Shown: positions 11,282 through 19,488 of the stretch, one piece after another
How the letters are laid out: each line of letters begins with the position of its first letter
Numbering within the stretch: the first letter of the stretch is position 1
Assembly: GCA_900088475.1 (NCBI GenBank)
Contig: FLMG01000369.1
Span: forward strand, 66,918-93,669
DNA length: 26,752 bases
From: Hyphochytrium catenoides
Lineage: Eukaryota; Sar; Hyphochytriomycetes; Hyphochytriales; Hyphochytriaceae
Direction of reading: 5' to 3'
The notes under the pieces: model-generated
Databases searched by the model: none
The model's input: the letters and a program-made list of their open reading frames with translations, nothing else
What the model was told of the DNA's origin: nothing
Position numbers and translations under genes: made by a program

Positions 11282-11632
11282 AGTATGGTAACTTATTATT
11301 GAGATGAATGATTCGGTTGCGGCAGAATCGAAGGCCTAGGTAGCAGCACGGCACGACGGCCGGTACTAGCGCGGTAGGAAGAACCTTCGCACCGGAGCCC
11401 TGGTGACCTATCATGATGAAAGATGGGGTTGTCGTTCGGTTTACTATACAGCAGACAGCAGCACCAGCAGCAGCACCAGGACTGACGGTGTAGCAGCACC
11501 AGCGGCAGTAAGTCTTATTAGCAGTAGTGCGTGGTGTAGTAGTACTACGAAGCAGGTTTTTTTAGCAGCAGCGGAGGACAGCGGCCCCACTATGGTGACT
11601 CATCATGATGAGTGATGCGGTTGCTGCCCAGT
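11282..11632 (+). repeat. Three diverged copies of a roughly 42-bp motif
   Basis: Starting near 11284, 11400 and 11591, the core TATGGTGAC-TCATCATGATGA-GATG-CGGTTG recurs with substitutions and small indels. Copy 1 reads tatggtaacttattattgag and copy 3 reads tatggtgactcatcatgatg. CAG-rich spacers of unequal length separate them. This looks like a decayed satellite or dispersed element, not a gene. Confidence 0.55.
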
Positions 11633-11780
11633 CTTTAAAGAAGCAGCAGGTATTGGAGCAGCAGCAGCGCAAGCAGGGGTGCTGGCGGTGTAGGGACAGA
11701 CAGCGGCGATGTGGTGGGAAGAGGAGGACGGCGGCGGAGGTGGTGCACCAAGCAGCTCAACTAAGCAGCGAAGACGAACA
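11455..11780. repeat. CAG/GCA-rich low-complexity tract
   Basis: Dense, imperfect CAG/GCA triplets, for example cagcagcaccagcagcagc near 11456, continuing past 11640-11690 and 11760. Reading frames through it on either strand are Ser-, Gln- or Ala-rich and resemble no known protein. The longest flanking ORFs are composition artefacts. Confidence 0.65.
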
Positions 11781-11789
11781 GGCACAGAC

Positions 11790-12781
11790 CTAAGTCCAAG
11801 TGTTATTCGTCATATGAGTATCAGATGCTTCATTATAGTAAATAAAGGACGCCGTTATCGTGAATCCCTGCCGTGTTGACGTTGGTGTGATGACTTCAAC
11901 TTGTAAGGACAAGCAGCTGGATGTTTCCTTGATCCTCTTCTCTCTCTCTCTGTGTGTCTCTTTGTGTCTCTCTCTCTGTCTCTGTCTCTCTCTGTCTTTG
12001 TCTCTGTCTCTCTCTGTCTTTGTCTCTGTCTCTCTTCTCTCTCTGTCTCTCTCGCTCTCTGTCTCTCTCTGTCTCTCTCTCTCTCTCTCCATCCTCTCTC
12101 TTCTCTTCTCTTCCTCCCTTCCTCTCTTTGATACTTCTCGTCTGCGTCGCGGGTGTCTCCCTTTGTCTCTCTCGTTTCTCCTTACTCACACATTCGTTTA
12201 TTGGTTCCACACACACATCATCAGCTCTCTCTGTCTCTGTACACCTCTCTCTCGCTGTGCTTAATACCTCTCCCTGTCATCTCCATCAACCAACCACCTT
12301 CACCCAGCATCATCTTTCCCTCTCTTGATCTCTTCTCATCGCTCCCTGTTCGGTTCTCCCTTCTATACAGCCCACAGCCGTCAATCACGAGGGAAAAAAC
12401 ACGGGCCGCCCGCCCAACCGTGCGCACTTCTCTTCTAGTCGATTCACCTCCTCCATTGCCCTTTCCCTCCCTTCCCAAACTTGGCGACAAGTTGTCCAGC
12501 TCAACCAAATCATCGGGTGGAAAAGATAGGCAGCACCCGTTCCTCAATCTCTCTTCTCGGTCCTCTCATGATATCCATCCTGTCAAGAGTCAGTTAGGAA
12601 CTCCTCTTCTTCCTTTAGTCCTCACTGGCACTCCTTGGTTTCGATCTGAGTCTCACCAGTCCGCATATTCCTCGCTGTCGCCGATCGCCAAGCAACCAGA
12701 CCTCCAGCATAAAGCAAAGATAGAGACGAAGACAGTCCATCCTGAACTGGGTGAAGAAGGAGCAGAAAGGAAGACGCAAGC
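11790..12781. other. Spacer upstream of the methyltransferase gene
   Basis: Begins with an AT-rich segment containing AATAAA at 11841-11846, followed by a long CT tract (11937-12120) and a CT-biased stretch to the methyltransferase ATG at 12782. Ser/Leu-rich and Arg/Glu-rich frames here are direct translations of the CT repeat. It probably contains the promoter and 5' leader of the methyltransferase gene; I see no clear TATA box. Confidence 0.6.
11937..12120. repeat. Long imperfect CT microsatellite
   Basis: About 180 bases of CTCTCT interspersed with TGTGTCTC and TTTGTCTC variants. It lies about 660 bases upstream of the methyltransferase start. Apparent ORFs of 100-134 codons through it are repeat translations. 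Confidence 0.9.
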
Positions 12782-13831
12782 ATGGCTTCTTCTACGTCGT
12801 CGTCGTCTGGCAACAAGAAGACTGCCAGTTCAGGAATGAACTCAGAGGAAAATGAGTCGCCCACCTACCATCAGCTCGACCTGCAGAAGTCCTGGAAGCA
12901 AGGCTTTGCAGCTTTTCTAGCTCGACAGATGGACGCGACATGGCCTCTCGAGTCAGGGATCCTTTCTCGATATGAAAAGCTCCGTGAGCTGGACGCTCTA
13001 GAGATTGTGGACGTTGGATGCGGGTGCGGAATCTTTGTCTTTCGCTTGGCAGACCTTTTCCCAAATGCCTCTATTGTGGGCTGCGATCTCGATGAGTCCA
13101 GCATTGAAGAGGCAAATCGTCTTCTTCAGGAGCATCCAGATCGAGAGGCGCTAAGCAGGCGGGTGAAGTTCATCACCGCGGACGTGTATGCCCTTGAGAA
13201 CACCTTTGAACCAGGGTCTAAGCACCTGGTGACGTGCAGGTCGATGCTTTATACCACTCAGAAGCCTGAGCGAGCCATTCAGCAGTTGCTGAGCATCACC
13301 AACAAGCGAGTGGGGTACCTGCACTTCTTGGAAGAAGATCACGGGTACACTGTCTCGTGGCCTACGCAGCACCCTTCAGGGGACAGCACAGCTTGGTTGA
13401 GGGAGTCCTGGGTTGAGGCTTGCAAGCGTACAGGTGCTGATGCAATGATGGCTCGGACTCTATACACACGCCTCCACCGTGCTCTTGAGCAGCAAGGAGG
13501 ACAAGGGCATGTAGAGCGCATTCCCAAGCGCGTGGGAGAAATCTTGAGAAACACCAGCCAAGGCTATGATTCTGTCGTGAGAGAATTTCCCATGTCTGTC
13601 AACACTGCGAATACACCGCGCAAACACTTGGCCGCGATCTTAGAGGCATGGGAGAGCTACTACTCGGAATACATTGCCAAGCACTCAGATAAAACCAAGG
13701 AAGAAGTATCTGAAGGTTTCTTAGATATGGCGAGAGCAGCGAGAGGCGAGGAGGCCTTCTATCGGGACGGTTATTTTGCATGGACGTGCTACATCTACGT
13801 CGTCATGTTTTCCAGCCTATCTGACCCTTGA
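12782..13831 (+). CDS. Class I SAM-dependent methyltransferase, single exon
   Basis: A 349-residue protein starting at an ATG in good context (caagcATGGCT), after which residues 2-19 form a Ser/Thr-rich disordered leader; Met19 is an alternative start. The SAM-binding Rossmann core is clear: motif I VDVGCGCGIF at residues 76-85, the acidic end of strand 2 in VGCDLDESSIEEA (about 100-112), and FITADVYAL (about 130-138) as the adenine-contacting region. Residues 190-349 form a helical C-terminal part that I cannot match to a specific subfamily. There is no signal peptide or membrane anchor, so a soluble enzyme is expected. The substrate cannot be read from sequence; the general layout is like methyltransferase-domain proteins of fungi and algae acting on small molecules. 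No intron is needed. It points in the same direction as the nitrate reductase, 2 kb upstream. Confidence 0.85.
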   Translation: MASSTSSSSGNKKTASSGMNSEENESPTYHQLDLQKSWKQGFAAFLARQMDATWPLESGILSRYEKLRELDALEIVDVGCGCGIFVFRLADLFPNASIVGCDLDESSIEEANRLLQEHPDREALSRRVKFITADVYALENTFEPGSKHLVTCRSMLYTTQKPERAIQQLLSITNKRVGYLHFLEEDHGYTVSWPTQHPSGDSTAWLRESWVEACKRTGADAMMARTLYTRLHRALEQQGGQGHVERIPKRVGEILRNTSQGYDSVVREFPMSVNTANTPRKHLAAILEAWESYYSEYIAKHSDKTKEEVSEGFLDMARAARGEEAFYRDGYFAWTCYIYVVMFSSLSDP

Positions 13832-14009
13832 AGCAACAATGCCTTGACGGCCCCAGAGGAGCACGCTGTCCTCCACTATCTACTAGTACGAGTAGTGACC
13901 AACTACTACTAATACCAAGAAATGTTACGATATAGTTGACTTCACTTCGGAACGTCTTGTCGATATTCCCTTTTTTTCCTTCTCCTCTGGCTTCCCCGTG
14001 ACCTCATCC

Positions 14010-14032
14010 ACTCAGTTCTGTGGGAACTGAGT
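14010..14032. repeat. Perfect 9-bp inverted repeat (hairpin, 5-base loop)
   Basis: ACTCAGTTC at 14010-14018 and GAACTGAGT at 14024-14032 are exact reverse complements around a TGTGG loop, about 180 bases after the methyltransferase stop. It could be a 3'-end structure of that transcript or chance. Confidence 0.6.
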
Positions 14033-14582
14033 CATCAGGCGGTCGGTGGTTCCTGCCACAAGCCGTGACACACTTGTAGACCTCCCTCCTCGAACAAGAA
14101 CTGTTTATGATGATACTACTCTATCTTAGCTTCCCGGTCCGGTTTTACTACGTCGTGGTGCATATTCTGAGGACCACTTCCGCCGCTCCCGGCCGCCGCA
14201 CAGCAACAAAAGTTATTCGTTCTCTTCATTCACTACAAAGATCACCGTGCCAGCGAGTGAGAAGTCGTGAGCTAGACGGGCAATAATGTTTATTATTAAA
14301 TTAGGTGATTAGGGGATCACGAGAAGAAGACGACCGGCAAGTGATGCGGGGGGAGGAGCTCAAGTGAGAAGGTGATTTGTGCACGCAGTAGTTAATAAAT
14401 ATTAATAGTCATCGATACATGTTCTGCTCTGCATGCTGCTCCTGCCCGCCGCAAGGGGACTAACAATGATGCTAAACAAGACGTAGTACTAAGGTTAGGA
14501 TGTGTTGTTCTTTCTTTCATCTTGTTGAAAAAAGGGGAATTGTTGACTACGAAGAGCGGCGCGCGGCGTGAGAAGCCCGCCG

Positions 14583-14662
14583 CTGCTGGCGCTGCTGCAA
14601 AGCAAACACGAGGAGGTAAGATCTGCTGGCGCTGCTGCAAAGCAAACACGAGGAGGTAAGAT
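14583..14662. repeat. Exact 40-bp tandem duplication
   Basis: Two identical, directly adjacent 40-base units (14583-14622 and 14623-14662), each containing gctgctgcaaagcaaacacg and ending in aggaggtaagat. The unit is not a multiple of three, which argues against a coding role. Exact identity suggests a recent duplication. Each unit carries a splice-donor-like GAG|GTAAGA on the + strand (GT at 14616-14617 and 14656-14657). Confidence 0.95.
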
Positions 14663-15903
14663 CTGAAGAAGATGGTGGTGTCCTGACTGCAGGGGAAGGA
14701 ACTAAGCTCCTTCCGGTCTTGCAAGCAGCAAGAAGCAGCAACCCAGCAAGCAAGCAGCAGCAGGAGCGAGCAGCAGCGACATTGTTGATGATGATGATCC
14801 TTGATTCCTCGTTGAAGACAAAGGCTTCGTGCGCATTGGGACTTCAATAGAGGGAAGATATTCAGTAACACACCCTTACAAATCCGGTGCGCACCCGGGG
14901 CACGAACATCAGAAGCTATTTTGTTCGCTCTAAGAGCACCGAAAGAAATATTATCACTCTCCAAATGGTACTTCGATGAGCGCACCCGGATATCTTCTGT
15001 GTGGTTTTGATGCCTGGGGAGATCCTCTCAACGAACTCATACAAATAGACAATTTGGCCATTTAAGGGGAAAACAGAAGTGGCCTCCAAGCGCTCCTTTT
15101 CCGCACCCTAGGAGCCGCAAATGCTATGAGCCAAGTATCCAGAAGATCCTTTGTACGAGGCCACACAGGCTTCTTAGTAGCCCTTCAGAAAACGTTCCTC
15201 CTCCTTGAAGCCTCGGCAACAACAGCGGCAGCAGCATCTCTCTTCTTCATCAGCTGTGTGTGTGGTGTCGACCTAGGAAGAGCGACAGAGGAGAGAAGTG
15301 GGAGGAGCGACGAGTAGGTAGAGGAGGAGGAAACAGTGGCGACAACAAAGGACCAAAACATGCTGCTGCTTCATCATCAGCCATGCTACTGCTGCCTTCA
15401 TCGTCAGGGAGACAGAAGAACGAGGTGAGAGAGGAGGCAGCCATCAAGGGCCATGATAGAAGAGCTATCGTAGCCGGGAAGAGGGGCCCCTCCCTGATCG
15501 AAAGGAGCAACAACAGAAGAGAGAGAGCAACAGAAGGAAGAGAGAAGTAGGGTGATGCAGTTCTGATTTAAGAAAGATCCACTGAGAGTACGACTCACGA
15601 CGAGCAGAGCATATATCTAGTTGAAGAAGAGAGTTAGCTGGGAGGCAGTGTAAACGCTTTAGATTCTTGTTCCTGCGTGCAATAACAGACGTACTACAAA
15701 TCTTGCTGATCGGAAGAAGAGAAAGCTAGCTTTTGGCATTGCTTCTTCGGTTGCAAGGGTGTGCTCAGTCTCAGATCAGCGTCGGTGTGAACGATCCCTT
15801 CTTTCCTTGTGTCGACGCCTCTGCAGTTGGTAGCCCCTACTTCTTGGAAGCTGCTGCTGTGCGACGCAAGACAGAAAGATTCGACCTGTAGAGTGGAGGA
15901 GTC

Positions 15904-18900
15904 ATGGGCGGCAGTGATGATGGAGCAACAGATGGAGAGGAGGTCCGCCGCCAGACTACCAAGGATAAAAGAGGGATAAATAACCCCTCCGAAGGACAGC
16001 AGCGTGATCTAGAACCAGGAAGTGCTGCCTTGTCTACCACTGACCGGAAAGATCTGTCGAGCGAACAGAAAGATACCGTCAATGACCGTCGTCACCAGAA
16101 CGAGGAGGAAGCACAAGGAAATAAGGGGAACGTGGTCTCCTCAGCACCTGCTAAGAAGGAAGGACGGGTGAGAACAGAAGAGACGCGTGCCATTCCAGGC
16201 CCTGATGAATGGATTACCAGAGATGAGCGACTCATTCGCCTGACCGGGCGCCATCCTTTCAATGCTGAGCCGCCCAGTGACCTTGTGATTGACTCCAACG
16301 AGCGGCTTCTAACCCCTGAAGCACTGCATTACGTTCGCAACCATGGAAGTGTTCCTCGATTGGAGGACGAAAGCCACCGACTTGAGATATCCGGCATTAT
16401 GCCGCAGCCAAAGAGCTTCACTGTCAATGAATTAAGGAAGAAGTTTCCGGCACAGAGAATCCTCGTCACCTTTGCCTGTGACGGCAACAGGAGAAAGGAG
16501 CTGAATCAAGGGGAGAGAACGCGTGGGTTCAACTTTTCAGCCTGCGCCGTGTCCACCGCGTACTGGACGGGAGCCCTATTGAGAGATGTGCTCGAGCACT
16601 GCGGAGTCAAGGATGTTACTATGGGGCAACAGAGGCGGAGAGAAGAAGGCAACACGGGTAAAAATGAAGAGGCGCAAGACCAGAACAGCCTAGTGCCATC
16701 CTACGTCGAGTTCGAAGGTGCAGACACTCTGCCTCACGGCAAGTATGGCACGAGTATCCCGCTGTCTTACGCCTTGGATCCGTACAATGACGTCTTACTG
16801 GCGTATGAGATGAATGACAGACCCCTGCCTGCCGATCACGGCGGCCCCCTGAGGCTCATCTTACCTGGCTGCGTAGGCGGGAGGATGGTGAAATGGCTCT
16901 CTCGAGTCACTCTCTCCGCTACTCCGTCAAAGAACTGGTATCATTTGAATGACAACCGTGTTTACCCTCCTTCCGTGAAAGGAGAAGCGGATCTTCGAGC
17001 GCTAGCAACGCCTAAGATGGGCAACTTGGACGAAGACGGACATGCAGCCAGCAGAGCAGAAGATGGAGGAGAGGTTCGTTCTCCTCCAGAAAATAGTCCT
17101 GGAACTGGGGAGACGAACAACGATGAAAGTGGAGAACAAATAGACTGGCGATGCTCGAGCAAGGAAAGACCAGGCTCTGAGAGTTCTTCTACAAAGGCCC
17201 AGCAGGGAGACAACGGCAAAGGAGAAAACGATACTATCAACAGCTCTGATGGGAACAAGGCCTCTTCTCGCTCTGTCCCGGATGTCGGTAGAACTCGAGG
17301 AGAGGTTCATGACGGCGCTAGCCGGGGGTCTGATGAGGGAACCAACAACGGGGAAGACTTCGTCCTTTATCAGCTCAACGTTAACTCCGCTGTCCTTTCT
17401 CCGCCCCACGGGAGCATATTTGCCGTAGCGCTAGGATCGAAGCACAAGCAGGGTCCCTCGGAAAGTGTCCCACCACCAGCACGGATGAGTAGCGACGGAG
17501 GAGAAAACAACGATATCGGGAGCCAGATGGTCTCTCTCGACGGCTCAGTTAAGTTTACGGGCTTCGCATACAGCGGTGGAGGGCGCAAGGTCGTCAGAGT
17601 TGAAATGACATTGGACGATGGGAAGAGCTGGATTCAGTGTCGGAGAAGGTTTCCTGAGGATGCAGTGAGGCATCACCACAAGTGGTGGGCGTGGTGCATC
17701 TGGGACTGCTCTCTCCCTGTCTGGCGGTTGCTCCGTGCCCAAGAGGTAATAGTGCGCGCTTGGGATGCGGCTTACAATACGCAGCCCTCTAGGCTCACTT
17801 GGAACCTCCTGGGAATGATGAATAATGTTGAGTATAGGGTGAAAATGGAGGTCATCGACGGTGGCGGAGGCGGCAATCATTGTGTCTCTCCTCCTACGTC
17901 TTTATCTCTGAAATTCCTTCATCCCGTCTCTCAAGGTCCAAAAGGGGAAGACGGTTGGATGGCTGGCGTTGAAAAGCGGACTTCTGTTTCATCAGCGGCT
18001 GGCGGTGGCACTGGAACAAAAGGACACGCAAAGGGCCCAGAGCAAGAAAAAAATCTGCGTCCAGTAGCAAGAGATGAGCTTCAGGAGCATGCTACGGCCA
18101 ACGACTGCTGGATATTGATTGATGGCTACGTATACGACGTAACATCGTTCCTGAGCTCACATCCTGGTGGAGCAGACGCGATCCTAGCTCTCGCGGGCCA
18201 GGACGCCAGTGAGGAGTTCAATGCAATCCATTCAGACGAAGCGCGGCAAATGAAGGAACGCTATGTTATTGGTCCGCTTGCTGAGGGTAAAGGGGCGACA
18301 GCAGCGCGGGCTGAGAAAGGCGGCCAAGAGGCTGGTGCTGCTGCCAGCGGAGTGAAGTCTGCCCCACGAAAGCCTCACGTCTCTCAGAGGTCCAAATACC
18401 CCATTATGACACCTTTTGGAAAAGAAGTAGCCATACATTCCAGACGAGACTGGACCAAGGTGAAGCTGATCGAAAAGGAAGCTATCTCTCACGATACACG
18501 ACGCTTTACCTTTGCCCTACCTTCCTCTAACCATTGCCTCTGCATACCTGTCGGCCGCCATATAACGCTAGGTGTGCATCCGTTCGCTGATGCTCCAGAG
18601 AAGATGGTGGTGAGGCCCTACACTCCTACACGCCCAGTCCTAAACGAGGAAGAGGACGGGACTTTCGACCTAGTGGTCAAGATTTACTTTCCAGACTCTG
18701 AGGGACGTCATGGTGGACAAATGTCCATGTTCTTAGAGAATATGGAGCTAGGGACCGAGCTTGAAGTGAAAGGTCCTGAGGGGCATATCACGTATGAAGG
18801 GAACGGGCTGCTGGATATTGACGGACACTTCCAGTTCGCGTCCAAGATCAACCTTATAGGGGGAGGAACGGGTATCACACCGCTCTTTCAACTGCTCAAG

Positions 18901-19239
18901 TACATTGCCAGACGGAGAGAGACAGATAAGACCGAAGTAGCCCTGCTTCTCTCTAACAATCGGGAGGAGGACATTCTCCTGAGAGAAGAAATAGAGAGGA
19001 TGGCAAACGGGACGCAAGGCATCAAGTTCTGGTATACACTCACTCGCGTGGATGATGTCCCTGAGGGCTGGCAATACAGTCAGGGCTATATCTCCAGGGA
19101 AATGTGCGATGAACACTTATTCCCTGCTGCGGGAGATAGTCTGACTTTAGCCTGTGGGCCTCCAGGACTTATTCAGAAGGCTGCCATTCCCATTCTTTCA
19201 GACATGGGCTTCGATGACGATCACCTTTTTATCTTCTGA
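15904..19239 (+). CDS. NR: Assimilatory nitrate reductase (NADH type), single 3.3-kb exon
   Basis: A 1111-residue protein with an in-frame TAG 15 bases upstream of the ATG. It reduces nitrate to nitrite in the cytosol by passing electrons from NAD(P)H through FAD and heme b to the molybdenum cofactor. Domains: disordered acidic leader 1-100; sulfite-oxidase-fold domain from RLTGRHPFNAEPP and HYVRNHG, with molybdenum ligand Cys192 in FACDGNRRKE, then KYGTSI, DHGGPLRLI and GGRMVKWL; an extra Ser/Gly/Glu/Asn-rich insertion at about 361-483; dimerisation domain from about 485 with FAYSGGGRKV, VRAWDAAYNTQP and WNLLGMMNN; hinge about 660-715; cytochrome b5 about 718-795 with heme ligands His753 (HPGG) and His776; ferredoxin-reductase-type domain from about 832 with RPYTPTRP (Arg904), GGGTGITP (986-993) and CGPPGL, ending FDDDHLFIF. 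All cofactor residues are intact. Plant and fungal homologues are about 860-920 residues; the excess is in the leader, insertion and linkers. It converges on the transporter gene 249 bases away. Confidence 0.97.
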   Translation: MGGSDDGATDGEEVRRQTTKDKRGINNPSEGQQRDLEPGSAALSTTDRKDLSSEQKDTVNDRRHQNEEEAQGNKGNVVSSAPAKKEGRVRTEETRAIPGPDEWITRDERLIRLTGRHPFNAEPPSDLVIDSNERLLTPEALHYVRNHGSVPRLEDESHRLEISGIMPQPKSFTVNELRKKFPAQRILVTFACDGNRRKELNQGERTRGFNFSACAVSTAYWTGALLRDVLEHCGVKDVTMGQQRRREEGNTGKNEEAQDQNSLVPSYVEFEGADTLPHGKYGTSIPLSYALDPYNDVLLAYEMNDRPLPADHGGPLRLILPGCVGGRMVKWLSRVTLSATPSKNWYHLNDNRVYPPSVKGEADLRALATPKMGNLDEDGHAASRAEDGGEVRSPPENSPGTGETNNDESGEQIDWRCSSKERPGSESSSTKAQQGDNGKGENDTINSSDGNKASSRSVPDVGRTRGEVHDGASRGSDEGTNNGEDFVLYQLNVNSAVLSPPHGSIFAVALGSKHKQGPSESVPPPARMSSDGGENNDIGSQMVSLDGSVKFTGFAYSGGGRKVVRVEMTLDDGKSWIQCRRRFPEDAVRHHHKWWAWCIWDCSLPVWRLLRAQEVIVRAWDAAYNTQPSRLTWNLLGMMNNVEYRVKMEVIDGGGGGNHCVSPPTSLSLKFLHPVSQGPKGEDGWMAGVEKRTSVSSAAGGGTGTKGHAKGPEQEKNLRPVARDELQEHATANDCWILIDGYVYDVTSFLSSHPGGADAILALAGQDASEEFNAIHSDEARQMKERYVIGPLAEGKGATAARAEKGGQEAGAAASGVKSAPRKPHVSQRSKYPIMTPFGKEVAIHSRRDWTKVKLIEKEAISHDTRRFTFALPSSNHCLCIPVGRHITLGVHPFADAPEKMVVRPYTPTRPVLNEEEDGTFDLVVKIYFPDSEGRHGGQMSMFLENMELGTELEVKGPEGHITYEGNGLLDIDGHFQFASKINLIGGGTGITPLFQLLKYIARRRETDKTEVALLLSNNREEDILLREEIERMANGTQGIKFWYTLTRVDDVPEGWQYSQGYISREMCDEHLFPAAGDSLTLACGPPGLIQKAAIPILSDMGFDDDHLFIF

Positions 19240-19401
19240 GGGAATTCCTAGGTAGTGAGGGATCTTCCAACAAGTTGGTCTTTTACTCCTTCCATAACGA
19301 GAGTTACTTGCGCTGCAGGCGAGGGTTGTCTCGCCCGACGTCTGTTTATCTCCTACACTTAGTGAAGATAGAAGAGCTAGCTTTAAGTGCTCTGGTGTCA
19401 G

Positions 19402-19407
19402 TTTATT
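19402..19407 (-). terminator. Putative poly(A) signal AATAAA for the transporter gene
   Basis: TTTATT on the + strand reads AATAAA on the minus strand, 82 bases beyond the transporter stop at 19489. A second copy at 19459-19464 is only 25 bases beyond it. The sites fall in the 249-base spacer shared with the nitrate reductase 3' end. Confidence 0.45.
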
Positions 19408-19488
19408 TGGGAAAGACTCAATACAGCTCTTAAAAACTATTCAGCCTTTGCCTATGCTTTTATTGACTTCTTTCCTCCTTTTCGATGG

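Larger units (their letters stand above)
13832..15903. other. Spacer / probable upstream region of nitrate reductase
   Basis: No recognisable protein on either strand. It contains a short hairpin (14010-14032), AT-rich patches near 14281-14310 and 14390-14410, a 40-bp tandem duplication (14583-14662) and purine-rich stretches near 15290-15550. A strong acceptor-like site (pyrimidine tract then CTCTGCAG, AG at 15825-15826) lies 77 bases before the nitrate reductase ATG, so a spliced 5' leader is possible. The longest ORF, a minus-strand frame at 14392-14985, runs through the tandem duplication and CAG-rich sequence and resembles nothing known. Confidence 0.6.

Noticed and set aside
11790-12328. 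Several ORFs of 100-134 codons on both strands rich in Leu/Ser or Arg/Glu
   Set aside because: They are translations of the CT microsatellite in different frames and have no other content.
12153-12839. A 228-codon ORF overlapping the methyltransferase start
   Set aside because: Composition is that of CT-biased leader sequence, it is in a different frame from the methyltransferase, and no motif is recognisable.
14392-14985. A 197-codon minus-strand ORF upstream of nitrate reductase
   Set aside because: It runs through the 40-bp tandem duplication (not a multiple of three) and CAG-rich sequence, giving Cys/Leu- and Ala/Gln-rich stretches; no similarity recognised.
15260-15550. A 96-codon + strand ORF rich in Arg, Glu and Gly before nitrate reductase
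   Set aside because: Purine-rich composition explains it; there is no domain and a shadow ORF exists on the other strand.
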